Shown in pieces: positions 1-7,557 of a stretch of 64,000 bases of DNA. The stretch is from a virus. How positions within the stretch are numbered: the first letter of the stretch is position 1; every line of letters begins with the position of its first letter. Location of the stretch: positions 19,211 to 83,210 of the IMG/VR virus record IMGVR_UViG_3300050821_001227. One strand, 5' to 3'. The notes under the pieces are model-generated. The model was not told the DNA's origin and searched no databases. It was given only the letters and a program-made list of their open reading frames with translations. A program made the position numbers and the translations under genes.

Positions 1-1663
1 CCTCGACTTCCGTGTGCGTGCAAGTCTTGCCGCACTTCGTGCACTTGTACGTTTCGATGGCGAGGTGCGCTTCGTTGCGCGTGGCGCGTTTGCCGCAGCA
101 CTTCGAGTTCTTGAGCCCGATGATGTCTTCGTCGGGTGGACCTGCGACGAAGCAGGCGCGAGTCTCCTTATCATGAGGAAGATTCTGGCCATTAGGCCCG
201 CTACTAGAACTGCGGCCTGTGTCAGCGTCGTATTGGTTGTACTGCGGGTGCAGCCTGTGATCGTGCGGGTTGATCCAACCCTCTTCGTCGTTGTCTTTTG
301 CCGGGGCATCGTCTTTCCATTCTGTCACCCACGTCATGCCGTAGGTGCCGATTTCCTTCGCGATCTTGCGGTACTCTGATAACGCTTTGCAGATCGGAAT
401 GTGCTCGTACTTCTCCAGCACCTCAGAAGCCGTAGACTTCATCTTCTCCAGCCCATCGACTTGATGCAGGACATCCTTGATCTGCGTCGGAGAGTTGTAG
501 TTGATGAACGCCTCACCTTGACAGGTCTCGGACTTCGTCCTGCGCGACGTGTTGGCTTTCTTCATGTCGCTGTGCGCAGTCTTCAGCGCCGTGCGGTTGT
601 CTACGATTAGCTTGTCGGCGTCTGTGTATACAGAATGCTTCTTGCCGTCCTCGCCCACGACTTCGCCGATAGCCTTCGGCAGCTTGATCGATTTCCATCG
701 CTCCTCAGCGTCTGTGATCTGCTTCTCTGAATAGGCTAGACCACCCTTCTTGCCAACGTAGTGGATGAACTCCTGATCCAATTCGGCCAGCGAGACGACT
801 AAGTCCAACTTACGTTTCTCGACCTTCGCGGTCCAGCGCGGGATGTCGATACAGTCGCCATGAACGGTCATGTCTTGGAATGATCCGATAGCATCATTCT
901 CAATCTGGCAAATTTCTTTCAGGTTGTCGCCACAGCACTGCGCAGGGATGTTAATCCAGCGCGGGAGCCGGTTATGGATCATGCCACGTGTGACCATGTC
1001 CTGCGCCGACTTGATAACGAATGGATACCGTACGTCACCGCAAGCGTAGAAGATTTGCTCGTCGCTCAACGGGTCTGTCATGTTGAATGATGCCTGATAT
1101 TCTTTGTCGATGTCTTTGCGGAGCCAGCGACGGATGACCGACCGCATACTGAACATGTCGTACCGCTTGAGCGGCAGCCTGCCCGCGTAAATGGCTTTCT
1201 CGACCATCATACAATCGTAGAAATTCTGCGACCGCAGACCGAACAACCAGTAGTGCGAGAGATATTCGAAGCCCAGATTGAAGCCGACCTTCTTGTGCTT
1301 GCGCTCACACAAATACGGACGCAGTGTGTCAACCAGCTTCTTGAGCCGCCAGTCCATGTGCTTGCCGTAGTGGCCTTGGCTGTCCCGCAGGATGGCCGAG
1401 TCATTGCCGACGATACCAAGCAGGTCGATCAGGAACTGCTTCTCCACGTTACCGAACTGCATGGTGCGTGCCCTGCGCCAATAGAAGTCGCGCAACGGCG
1501 TTGTTTCAATGTCCCAACCGAACTCAGGATGAGCGTCCAGCCATGTGGTCAACTCGTCAAGCTGATCGATGTCGGTGATTACCGTGATGTCTGGAGGAGT
1601 CTTGAGTTCGAGCATCGGAAGATACTCTTCCTCAACCTCCGATTTCGCTTTGGCTGTAGCCAT
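1..1663 (-). CDS. DNA polymerase, family A with 3'-5' exonuclease domain (partial, C-terminus beyond window)
   Basis: Replicative polymerase, read from ATG at 1663 leftwards through the window edge, about 554 codons visible. The exonuclease domain shows ExoI as D51-I-E53 (WDIETTPL), ExoII as GFNLGFEY and ExoIII as YACGDVRYPF. The polymerase domain begins with NYNSPTQIKDVL and the TGRSSSGPNGQNLP motif near residue 482, as in PolA enzymes. Unusually, the conserved segment before motif A (RACFVAGPPDEDII) is followed by a Cys-rich stretch with cysteines near residues 522, 523, 541, 544 and 548, which looks like a zinc-ribbon insertion. Motifs A-C lie outside the window. The start directly abuts the TAG of the upstream small gene, so the two are likely translationally coupled. 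Confidence 0.9.
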   Translation of the reverse strand, partial: MATAKAKSEVEEEYLPMLELKTPPDITVITDIDQLDELTTWLDAHPEFGWDIETTPLRDFYWRRARTMQFGNVEKQFLIDLLGIVGNDSAILRDSQGHYGKHMDWRLKKLVDTLRPYLCERKHKKVGFNLGFEYLSHYWLFGLRSQNFYDCMMVEKAIYAGRLPLKRYDMFSMRSVIRRWLRKDIDKEYQASFNMTDPLSDEQIFYACGDVRYPFVIKSAQDMVTRGMIHNRLPRWINIPAQCCGDNLKEICQIENDAIGSFQDMTVHGDCIDIPRWTAKVEKRKLDLVVSLAELDQEFIHYVGKKGGLAYSEKQITDAEERWKSIKLPKAIGEVVGEDGKKHSVYTDADKLIVDNRTALKTAHSDMKKANTSRRTKSETCQGEAFINYNSPTQIKDVLHQVDGLEKMKSTASEVLEKYEHIPICKALSEYRKIAKEIGTYGMTWVTEWKDDAPAKDNDEEGWINPHDHRLHPQYNQYDADTGRSSSSGPNGQNLPHDKETRACFVAGPPDEDIIGLKNSKCCGKRATRNEAHLAIETYKCTKCGKTCTHTEVE

Positions 1664-1840
1664 CTAATCCTCGTCGTCTTCGTCCAGTTCTTCCAGTATT
1701 TCTCGGTCGTATTCGTGCACGAACATCGCTTGAATCTTCTGCCAGTGGTGCTCGTACTCTTCTTCGCTCATTCTTTTCAGAACTTCCGTAGTCGGATAGG
1801 TGTCACCCCTCTGATACGGTTGTATTCGTTTGGCTGCCAC
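1664..1840 (-). CDS. small acidic hypothetical protein between primase-helicase and polymerase
   Basis: 58 codons beginning with GTG at 1840, preceded on the minus strand by a strong Shine-Dalgarno (GGAAGGAGAATTCA then GTG). It overlaps the last 38 bases of the primase-helicase gene, and its TAG (1664-1666) touches the polymerase ATG. An internal ATG at 1771 would give a 35-residue form. The C-terminus is very acidic (EILEELDEDDED). I do not recognise a family. The ribosome binding site and the tight packing make it a likely real gene in the replication operon. Confidence 0.65.
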   Translation of the reverse strand: MAAKRIQPYQRGDTYPTTEVLKRMSEEEYEHHWQKIQAMFVHEYDREILEELDEDDED

Positions 1841-3956
1841 TGAATTCTCCTTCCGACTCTCTTACCCACTTCCACGTATTGCCCGCTTTGAACGCACGGA
1901 TATTCAGTGTCGTTCGTCCGCGACTAATCTGATTGATGGATATGCCTCTCGCCCCAGCCTGCTCGATGAGCGGAGCAGCATCCAGCGTTTGGCCCACAGC
2001 AATCACCGACTTCAGGAAGTTGATGGCGGGCTGTGTGACCTTGTCTTTGAAATCCTCTCCCTGACTGATTATGTTCTCGGCTGTGGCCTGACTTGCGCCC
2101 AAGTATTCAATGCCCGCAACGCCGACATCTTTCCCACGAAGTGGGATGGTCACCGTCTTGGTGGTATACTTGATACCGGGGAACTTACCCAAGTTCTCTT
2201 TCATCTGGAGCATCAACTTGTGATCCGGATTCTCAGGGTCACGCATGAACGTCCAGCCCATACGAGCGACACCAGCGTTGCCCACGGCTCCAATCGTCTT
2301 GTGCATCGCGCTTCGTCCTTGCGCCTTACTGTTGTGCATGACAGTGACGATTGACACGTTGAACTCTTGCGCCAGCTTGCTAAGAGGCATCAGGATGCTA
2401 CGCACTTCCTGTTCGCTATTGCCGTTCTTTGCGCCGTAATAGTTGCTCAATGGATCGATGATGATGAGCCTTACGTTCGGACACTGCTCCAAGCGCTCCC
2501 GCAAGATGAGCAAATCCTTGTCCAACCGGAACGACCGTTCTTGATCGTTCTTCTCCGCGACCATTTCCAGCACATGAATCTTACTGCGGTCGGCGTGCAT
2601 TCCAATTAAACGCGGACCGATGATGGTGCGAGGGTCATCTTCATCCGAGAATACGATGGTCTCGAATACACCGTTGTCGTTGACGCATCCATCCACGAAG
2701 TTGTCGCCAATGCTACCGCGTGCAGCAAGGTCGAACAGGATGAGGGTCTTTCCAAGCGACGGGTCGCCAGCGAAAATCGTGTTCGCTCCAAGCGGCAAGC
2801 GCTCAGGCCACAACCATTGTAACTCCTCGGGCTCAATCTCTTCGAACGTCTTCCACTTCTGGATGACAGGCGTTAATACTTCGGCCTGCGGTACTCCGAT
2901 GATAAGAGAGCGCGGGCTGAAATAGAACTTCTCCTTGCCCGATTCTTTCTCGACCTTGGCACGGAACTCTTTCCAGCCGTTGTTCGAACAACTCTCATGG
3001 AAGCAATGGAACCCGGCGATGCCGTTATCAGGCAAGAACACTGCCGCGATCCGGTCGCCTGTAGCGATGTGATCGGGATTGAATGGACAGCCATCCGTCA
3101 GAATCCACTTGCTGCCGATGCAAGGGCCGTGCGCTACGCCGTGGTGTTCCAAGAACGCTTCGATTTTCTCAGGTGTGAATACGGTGCTCGTGCTTGTGCC
3201 CGTGAACGCGGGAGCCGTGGAAGGCGTTGCTGCCGCGATCTGCGTGCCAGCCAACGCCTGCAACTGCGCGAGGGTCACCAGTCCTTCGGGGTAGCTCATG
3301 ACTTCGGCAACGCGATGAGGACGATCTTCTGTGTCGTCGCCCTTCGCAGATAGCGTGCCGTACGCCTTGACGATTCTAGCAGCGTTGAACACACTCGTAT
3401 CGACCTTGGCAAACTCGGTGTTGAACTGCGTGGCCAGTGCTTTGAGCACAGTCTTGATTAGTTCCATCGACTCGACATCGTTTGGCAGGTCGATGTTGTA
3501 AATCAGATGGAACCCGTTGCCGCTCTTGGCAGTCAAGGGCATGGCCCATCCTAAAGCCTTCAGGTGTTTGAACACGGCAGCGGTAACTTCCCGCGCTTGC
3601 TTAATCTCGTCATCGGTAGCTGACACGCCAGCGGGCCGAACAGGATCGATGTCAATCAGCAAGTGGATACGGCGTAAGATGTCGTGATCGGACGTTGTAA
3701 CCTGCGCCCGGTATTCGAGACGGTCTGCCGCACGGGCGTAGAGTGCTTCCTTGCATGGATTGAGGGTGACGTAGATGCCGTCGTACTGCCCGGACAGCTT
3801 CTGAAGCGCCTCGGCCAGCAACTTACCGTCGCCTACACGAAAGTAACCACTGATTGTCTTGTACTTCCCAGCCTTCGGCACTCGCACTTCCACGATGTCT
3901 GTCTCGACGAACATCGCTGCGATGCCTTGCATGATTAAATCCAGAGTGTCGGTCAT
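1803..3956 (-). CDS. primase-helicase fusion (AEP/PrimPol-type primase plus RepA-like AAA_25 ATPase)
   Basis: 717 residues. The N-terminal half has archaeo-eukaryotic primase signatures: the metal-binding DID at 102-104 (LLIDIDP), the SGNGFH motif at 145-150 and a following DTSVFNAARIVKAYGT region. A zinc knuckle follows (C290, H296, C318, C323). The C-terminal half is a RecA/RepA-like helicase ATPase with Walker A AGDPSLGKT near 396-404 and Walker B LIIIDPLSNY with D501. One polypeptide therefore probably primes and unwinds at the phage fork, next to the polymerase and SSB-like genes. No Shine-Dalgarno precedes the ATG; a TTGACA promoter sits so close that the mRNA would be almost leaderless. 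Confidence 0.9.
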   Translation of the reverse strand: MTDTLDLIMQGIAAMFVETDIVEVRVPKAGKYKTISGYFRVGDGKLLAEALQKLSGQYDGIYVTLNPCKEALYARAADRLEYRAQVTTSDHDILRRIHLLIDIDPVRPAGVSATDDEIKQAREVTAAVFKHLKALGWAMPLTAKSGNGFHLIYNIDLPNDVESMELIKTVLKALATQFNTEFAKVDTSVFNAARIVKAYGTLSAKGDDTEDRPHRVAEVMSYPEGLVTLAQLQALAGTQIAAATPSTAPAFTGTSTSTVFTPEKIEAFLEHHGVAHGPCIGSKWILTDGCPFNPDHIATGDRIAAVFLPDNGIAGFHCFHESCSNNGWKEFRAKVEKESGKEKFYFSPRSLIIGVPQAEVLTPVIQKWKTFEEIEPEELQWLWPERLPLGANTIFAGDPSLGKTLILFDLAARGSIGDNFVDGCVNDNGVFETIVFSDEDDPRTIIGPRLIGMHADRSKIHVLEMVAEKNDQERSFRLDKDLLILRERLEQCPNVRLIIIDPLSNYYGAKNGNSEQEVRSILMPLSKLAQEFNVSIVTVMHNSKAQGRSAMHKTIGAVGNAGVARMGWTFMRDPENPDHKLMLQMKENLGKFPGIKYTTKTVTIPLRGKDVGVAGIEYLGASQATAENIISQGEDFKDKVTQPAINFLKSVIAVGQTLDAAPLIEQAGARGISINQISRGRTTLNIRAFKAGNTWKWVRESEGEFSGSQTNTTVSEG

Positions 3957-3965
3957 TGGTTACCA

Positions 3966-3994
3966 GCGTAACATACTTGAAACCGACCTGTCAA
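3966..3994 (-). promoter_or_regulatory. promoter of primase-helicase gene
   Basis: On the minus strand TTGACA (3989-3994) is followed after 17 bases by TTACGC (3966-3971), only about 10 bases before the ATG at 3956. The -10 is weak, but CTTGACAGGTC and a GGTAACC just before the start codon match the promoter at 5243. TATGTT, at a shorter spacing, is an alternative -10. Confidence 0.55.
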
Positions 3995-4030
3995 GTTCAC
4001 GCTTGGCAGGCCGGGAGTTGTAACGTCATC

Positions 4031-4837
4031 CTAGAAAGGAATGTCTTCGTCACTGATTGGTGCGGTGGCTGGGGCTTCCTCAGCTTCGGCTGCGGCAAGC
4101 TGCGCACGGAGCGCGGCGAGTTTCGCGGCCTTGAGGTCCACGGTCGGGGCAGCGGCGGGAGCAGCGGCGGGAGCAGGAGTCACGGTCCGTGCCTGACGGA
4201 TGGTGCCTGCGCGATTCGCCGGGGCTGCGGCCTTGGGCGCTGCGACTGGAGCGGCAACCTGCGCCTGTTCTTCAACGGGCTGGATTTCTTCCACTTCAGG
4301 TTCCGCAACGGGAGCAGGAGCGGTAACCTTGGGCGCGGTCTTCTTCAACTGCGCTGCGGCTTTCTTCTGCGTTCCGCCCTGAGTCTTGCCCTGCTTCTGC
4401 TTCTGCTTTTCAGAGTAGCGGACGAAGTCATCAGGGATGGCCAGACGCTGTGTGCCCTTCGGCACTTTCAGGATGGCCACGATGTTGGTGTACGTCTTCT
4501 CGCCAGACTCGGTGGTCTCGACGACAAGCTGATTGTTGATGCCCAGCAGTTCTTCCAAATCGAACTGTCCGGACACGTCTGCGCCGAGAATGCTCTTGAG
4601 AGCCTTGCGCAGATTTGCCTTCTCGTGAAGGCTGGCAGTGTAGAACGCAGAGACGAAGTAGGGTTCGCCTTCGGAGTTCAACGTGTCGAGCATCCACTTG
4701 ATTTGTACTTTGGGCTTCACGCCGAATCCGGTCTGGACTTCGCCCAGATCGATTACGTCAACGATGACGCCAATGTACTGCCCGTCCTCCGGGCGTTCCC
4801 AGTCTTTCTGGGTTGGTTCTGAAACAACTATTGCCAT
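4031..4837 (-). CDS. single-stranded DNA-binding-like protein with acidic C-terminal tip
   Basis: 268 residues from ATG 4837, chosen over the further-upstream ATG at 4894 because AATGGAGTTGCACC supplies a Shine-Dalgarno. Residues about 1-140 resemble the OB-fold phage proteins whose signature is a SLHEKANLRKAL-type helix followed by an FDLEELLG segment. The middle is a long Ala/Pro/Gln-rich linker. The last residues are DEDIPF, the type of acidic, Phe-ended tail that bacterial and phage SSBs use to dock replication partners. Together with the polymerase and primase neighbours this supports an ssDNA-binding role; the N-terminal assignment is from motif resemblance only. Confidence 0.75.
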   Translation of the reverse strand: MAIVVSEPTQKDWERPEDGQYIGVIVDVIDLGEVQTGFGVKPKVQIKWMLDTLNSEGEPYFVSAFYTASLHEKANLRKALKSILGADVSGQFDLEELLGINNQLVVETTESGEKTYTNIVAILKVPKGTQRLAIPDDFVRYSEKQKQKQGKTQGGTQKKAAAQLKKTAPKVTAPAPVAEPEVEEIQPVEEQAQVAAPVAAPKAAAPANRAGTIRQARTVTPAPAAAPAAAPTVDLKAAKLAALRAQLAAAEAEEAPATAPISDEDIPF

Positions 4838-4854
4838 GGTGCAACTCCATTTCC

Positions 4855-4873
4855 GGAACCTGTCATCGGTTCC
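4855..4873 (-). promoter_or_regulatory. hairpin in 5' UTR of SSB-like gene
   Basis: Perfect 6-bp inverted repeat GGAACC/GGTTCC with a 7-base loop, lying between the promoter at 4885-4913 and the Shine-Dalgarno of the SSB-like gene. It could tune translation, possibly by autoregulation as known for other phage SSBs, but that is inference. Confidence 0.4.
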
Positions 4874-4884
4874 TATCGAGACTG

Positions 4885-4913
4885 AGATTACCAAAGTAAT
4901 CGCAATCTGTCAA
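4885..4913 (-). promoter_or_regulatory. promoter of SSB-like gene (leftward replication operon)
   Basis: Minus-strand TTGACA (4908-4913), exactly 17 bases, then TAATCT (4885-4890). The spacer ends in TTACTTTGG, closely matching the spacers of the promoters at 5243 (TTACTTTAG) and 49029 (GTACTTTGG). Confidence 0.7.
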
Positions 4914-4934
4914 GCACAAAGTTAACGAAGTTTA

Positions 4935-4985
4935 TACAAGAAATCATACCCTGCCTACAAGAAATCATATCTTAGGGTATGATTT
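4935..4985. repeat. paired 14-bp direct repeats plus inverted half-site
   Basis: TACAAGAAATCATA occurs at 4935-4948 and 4956-4969, 21 bases apart, so both copies lie on the same DNA face. AAATCATACC (4941-4950) recurs inverted as GGTATGATTT (4976-4985). The AAGAAATC core is the unit of the tandem arrays at 5020 and 5185. This layout is typical of an operator or initiator-binding site. Confidence 0.8.
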
Positions 4986-5019
4986 GTTGAAGGTTGTTTG
5001 TTTTCAAGGGGCTGGCGGG

Positions 5020-5044
5020 AAGAAATCAAGAAATCAAGAAATCA
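5020..5044. repeat. iteron array A: three tandem AAGAAATC units
   Basis: Three perfect head-to-tail copies of the octamer AAGAAATC (5020-5027, 5028-5035, 5036-5043). The same octamer appears in opposite orientation at 5185-5221. The array lies between divergent operons, about 180 bases from the SSB-like gene. Confidence 0.9.
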
Positions 5045-5184
5045 GCGTTTTTATTCAAAAGGTCAGGCGTAGGCATAATGTAGAGGCTAAGTGTATTCTT
5101 ATGTATATAGTACATTACATAGTAGTCCTTAATTCTTACAGGTGAGTTAAGCTGACCCTTACAAGTGAACGAAGCAATTCAGGT

Positions 5185-5221
5185 GATTTCTTGATTTCTT
5201 GATTTCTTGATTTCTTGATTT
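5185..5221. repeat. iteron array B: four and a half tandem GATTTCTT units (inverse of array A)
   Basis: Four perfect copies of GATTTCTT (5185-5216) plus a partial GATTT. This is the reverse complement of the AAGAAATC unit, so arrays A and B face each other across an AT-rich stretch of about 140 bases that contains the palindrome-like ATGTATATAGTACATTACAT. The arrangement suggests a replication origin. Confidence 0.9.
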
Positions 5222-5242
5222 GAGACAAAAATAAAATAGAGC

Positions 5243-5271
5243 TTGACAGGTCACTATTACTTTAGTACCAT
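5243..5271 (+). promoter_or_regulatory. rightward promoter beside the repeat arrays
   Basis: TTGACA (5243-5248), a 17-base spacer ending TTACTTTAG, then TACCAT (5266-5271). The predicted transcription start falls at or next to the ATG at 5279, implying a leaderless mRNA. Array B ends about 20 bases upstream, so repeat-binding proteins could control this promoter. Confidence 0.65.
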
Positions 5272-5278
5272 GGTAACC

Positions 5279-5551
5279 ATGTCGAAGAAGAAACCTCGCC
5301 CACTGGCGATTTTGGAGGGCAATAAATCACCGAAGTATTGGGACAAAGTTCTTTCCAGTGAAGGGCTTAGCATGGATGCAGGGATACATAGGTTCCGCGA
5401 TCTGTCGGGTGTTCGCAGGTACAGGCTGTCGTTCGTAGGAGGGTCCGGGGAAGTGGACTCGATCTACGAGATGCTGGTAGGAGACAACGGCAAAGTCAAG
5501 CCGAAGGGCGCAGGCCCGGACATGGAGGGTAACGGTGAGGGCCGCTCCTAA
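5279..5551 (+). CDS. small basic hypothetical protein, first rightward gene
   Basis: 90 residues from the ATG at 5279 (an in-frame ATG at 5270 adds three residues). The N-terminus is Lys-rich (MSKKKPRPLAILEG) and the middle is rich in Arg, Tyr and Gly. No family is recognised and no Shine-Dalgarno is visible; the promoter position implies leaderless translation. It is the gene nearest the repeat arrays and could be regulatory, but nothing in the sequence proves it. Confidence 0.55.
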   Translation: MSKKKPRPLAILEGNKSPKYWDKVLSSEGLSMDAGIHRFRDLSGVRRYRLSFVGGSGEVDSIYEMLVGDNGKVKPKGAGPDMEGNGEGRS

Positions 5552-5763
5552 AATATATTTTACAAACGTCAGCATTTGTTTTCAATAAGCTGCGGGTATA
5601 GGCACAACAATTATCGCCAAGTTGTCCCATTCTACTAGAGAGGGGTGCAGCAATACTGCGGTCTACCCTTATTGACGCGGACACAAGCTCCCTCACACAT
5701 CGAACAAACGCCGTATAAGAATCACCCCGGCTTGCAGGAAGCCGTGAACAGGTTATAAAGAAA
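5552..5763 (+). other. gene-free leader segment
   Basis: About 210 bases with no supportable gene or strong promoter, AT-rich at the left. It leads into the folded RNA at 5764-5805. Confidence 0.4.
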
Positions 5764-5805
5764 CGGACGGGCTCCTCCACCAGCAGCAATGCTGGTCCCG
5801 TTCCG
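5764..5805 (+). ncRNA. structured RNA element with anti-Shine-Dalgarno loop
   Basis: The bases fold as stem CGGA+CGGG (5764-5771) with CCCG (5797-5800) and TCCG (5802-5805), around a 7-bp hairpin ACCAGCA/TGCTGGT (5779-5785/5790-5796) capped by the GNRA loop GCAA. The single-stranded side bulge CTCCTCC (5772-5778) is perfectly complementary to GGAGGAG (5879-5885), the ribosome binding site of the next gene. It may be a cis translational regulator, or act on the many similar CTCTGGGAGGAGA sites. Function is inferred. Confidence 0.5.
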
Positions 5806-5874
5806 ACATCAGCCGCGATTACGCTTGCCGGACACGCTAGAAGTTACCCGGAGGTAGTCGCGGCAATATTTTTG

Positions 5875-5886
5875 CTCTGGAGGAGA
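5875..5886 (+). promoter_or_regulatory. extended ribosome binding block CTCTGGAGGAGA
   Basis: First member of a recurrent leader block. Close copies precede ATGs at 6427, 8455, 15661 and 21063, with looser or distant copies before 17464, 27679, 53339 and 54949. It decides the start at 5889. Confidence 0.7.
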
Positions 5887-5888
5887 CC

Positions 5889-6407
5889 ATGGCATATACA
5901 CCCGACTCTGCGCTCGAAGAGTCCCGACTTTACAACGCCAAGTTGGTGATTCAGACGTTGGCCAATTTGCCGGGCACGGATGTATTACCTGCCAACTTCG
6001 ACACATTCGCGAACAAGGTTTCCAAAAAGATTGGGCTCGAATTTCTGTATCTCGGGCGCGGGCGCTATCGAGTGATACTCGACATCGTGCATCCTGAAAT
6101 AGACTTGGGTCTTGTACTCAAGATTGGCAATCAGCAAAGCATCTCGCGGGACATCGCATTGTCCATGAAGTTTCCGGAAGACCGCCCCAAGTTGTACGCG
6201 GCTTTTGGATACGGCTTAGTGGCAGAGCGCGTCAGTACGGTGACCGGAGTTGACGACGGACGGCTGAAGACACCTGAGTTTGCGGCACGCATCGCGAAGT
6301 TGAACGAGCGTTATATAGGCCTTTTGAACGAAGACATCGGGTTCGCAGATGACAGGATTGTAGTCATCGGCAGTAGCACGCGGCTTGTGAACAACGGCAG
6401 ACGGTAA
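5889..6407 (+). CDS. hypothetical protein, possible kinase-like N-lobe
   Basis: 172 residues. Residues about 55-110 (LGRGRYRVIL...LGLVLKIG...) weakly resemble the glycine-loop and Lys-containing strand of protein-kinase-like folds seen in some phage proteins, but I see no catalytic loop, so this is only a hint. The start follows a strong GGAGGAG. It is the first gene of the 5.9-9 kb cluster of small genes. Confidence 0.75.
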   Translation: MAYTPDSALEESRLYNAKLVIQTLANLPGTDVLPANFDTFANKVSKKIGLEFLYLGRGRYRVILDIVHPEIDLGLVLKIGNQQSISRDIALSMKFPEDRPKLYAAFGYGLVAERVSTVTGVDDGRLKTPEFAARIAKLNERYIGLLNEDIGFADDRIVVIGSSTRLVNNGRR

Positions 6408-6426
6408 CATTCTCTGGGAGGAGAAA

Positions 6427-6828
6427 ATGGAAAATAACAACGACTTTGAAAAGGCGCTCGAATTGAATGAGCGTATACACGAATCGGTGGTAGCACAGGA
6501 TCATTCGCCTGAACGGGCGGTTGAGCTACCGACCGATGAGGTCAATATCGAGGCAGCGGTCAAGACGTTCACGCACGGCCCAATCACGGATTCCGTGACG
6601 GTTTCAACAAACGTTGAAATCAACGAGAAGTTGAACGATTTGATGACCGAGATTGATCCATTTGCCAGCGAAGACGAGAATGAAGTCGTCGCTTGTGCTT
6701 GTTCGGACTGCGTCGAATCGAGCACGGATACAGACTTGGAATTAATCGTCGCCGATATGTCGGAGCGGTTGGCCAGTTTGGAAGCGAGAGTTGCCGCGTA
6801 TAACGCGAAAGCATCGCATAAGATTTAG
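6427..6828 (+). CDS. acidic hypothetical protein
   Basis: 133 residues, very acidic, with a CACSDC cysteine cluster near residue 95 and a C-terminal coiled-coil-like helix (MSERLASLEARVAAYNAKA). The start is set by CTCTGGGAGGAGAAA. No family recognised. Its TAG is followed in the same frame by the endonuclease VII relic at 6829. Confidence 0.7.
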   Translation: MENNNDFEKALELNERIHESVVAQDHSPERAVELPTDEVNIEAAVKTFTHGPITDSVTVSTNVEINEKLNDLMTEIDPFASEDENEVVACACSDCVESSTDTDLELIVADMSERLASLEARVAAYNAKASHKI

Positions 6829-6972
6829 TCATGTTTGAAAGTTTGCAAACGCGGTCACAGTTTGAAAGGCGATAACGTCTTGGAACAGATACGCGATGGA
6901 AGTATTCGCCGATCTTGTAAGAAATGTCAACTAGCACGGAACAAGGTCTGGCAACGAAAGAGGGTATCATAG
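6829..6972 (+). pseudogene. endonuclease VII-type relic (N-terminal zinc half only)
   Basis: Directly after the TAG of the upstream gene, and in frame with it, the sequence reads VCKRGHSLKGDN ... RRSCKKCQLARNK and stops at 6972. This matches the N-terminal knuckle of the intact endonuclease at 24426 (CKHGHAMTADN ... RECKICVTDKNH). The DHxH and CxxCN catalytic half is absent. No start with a ribosome binding site is visible (TTG 6835 is possible). Probably the remnant of a homing endonuclease; the missing half has a counterpart relic at 52689. Confidence 0.6.
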
Positions 6973-7448
6973 TGGCTCAACTCACAGCACAGACAGTCGC
7001 GAAAAGACTGACCTACATGGCGGACGCGAAGAACAACATTCAAGAAGCACCCGGAACCGCCCACGTCACACCCGCCGATGGTAGCAACCCCGGTAACGGG
7101 TTGACCCCCGGCAAGAACGTTAGCATTTTCCGCATTCCAAAACCGGGAGACGGATTCCCGACCGGAAAAAGCGCGACACATTCCGCAGGCACGTACAAGC
7201 CGTTGGTGACTGCTATCCTTCAGCAAAGCAACAACACCGTTGCTGGTCAAGGAACCGCAACACCTGTGGGTTTGGCTGTTGTGGCCGATCCGCACACAGG
7301 CGGAAGATTGCAGAACAGTCTCCAGAACGATGTTTCCGTGATGTCCGCAGCCGCGCAAGCCGCTGGCACGGGCAAGAGCACTCCTACCGTTATCGCGGGC
7401 GGGGCAGCGGGAGACGGTCTGTCGCAAGGCGCAGAAACAATCAACTAA
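6972..7448 (+). CDS. Gly/Ala/Thr-rich hypothetical protein
   Basis: 158 residues if started at GTG 6972, which has AGAGGG eight bases upstream and overlaps the TAG of the relic (TAGTG). An ATG at 6924 would add 16 residues but would lie inside the relic and has no ribosome binding site. The protein is low-complexity (PADGSNPGNGLTPGKN, KPGDGFPTGKS), reminiscent of small virion or decoration proteins. No family recognised. A terminator follows. Confidence 0.6.
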   Translation: MAQLTAQTVAKRLTYMADAKNNIQEAPGTAHVTPADGSNPGNGLTPGKNVSIFRIPKPGDGFPTGKSATHSAGTYKPLVTAILQQSNNTVAGQGTATPVGLAVVADPHTGGRLQNSLQNDVSVMSAAAQAAGTGKSTPTVIAGGAAGDGLSQGAETIN

Positions 7449-7511
7449 CGATCTTCCATCAACATTCGGTGACAGCAAAGCGATTCGCTACTGCTAGTCC
7501 GAATGCCTCAA

Positions 7512-7544
7512 AGGCGGATGCCCTAACATCCGCCTACTTTCTTT
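7512..7544 (+). terminator. rho-independent terminator before HNH gene
   Basis: 9-bp stem AGGCGGATG/CATCCGCCT (7512-7520/7527-7535), loop CCCTAA, followed by ACTTTCTTT. It insulates the HNH gene from the upstream transcription unit. Confidence 0.7.
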
Positions 7545-7554
7545 AGGGAGAAAG
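7537..7554 (+). promoter_or_regulatory. hairpin sequestering the ribosome binding site of the HNH gene
   Basis: CTTTCT (7537-7542) pairs with AGAAAG (7549-7554), trapping the AGGGAG Shine-Dalgarno of the ATG at 7558. It starts one base after the terminator stem. The same two-hairpin design occurs before the endonuclease genes at 9129, 20578 and 24426. Confidence 0.6.
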
Positions 7555-7557
7555 CAA

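Noticed and set aside
5020-5221. Octamer arrays as a CRISPR
   Set aside because: Units are directly adjacent with no spacers, only 8 bp long, and occur in both orientations.
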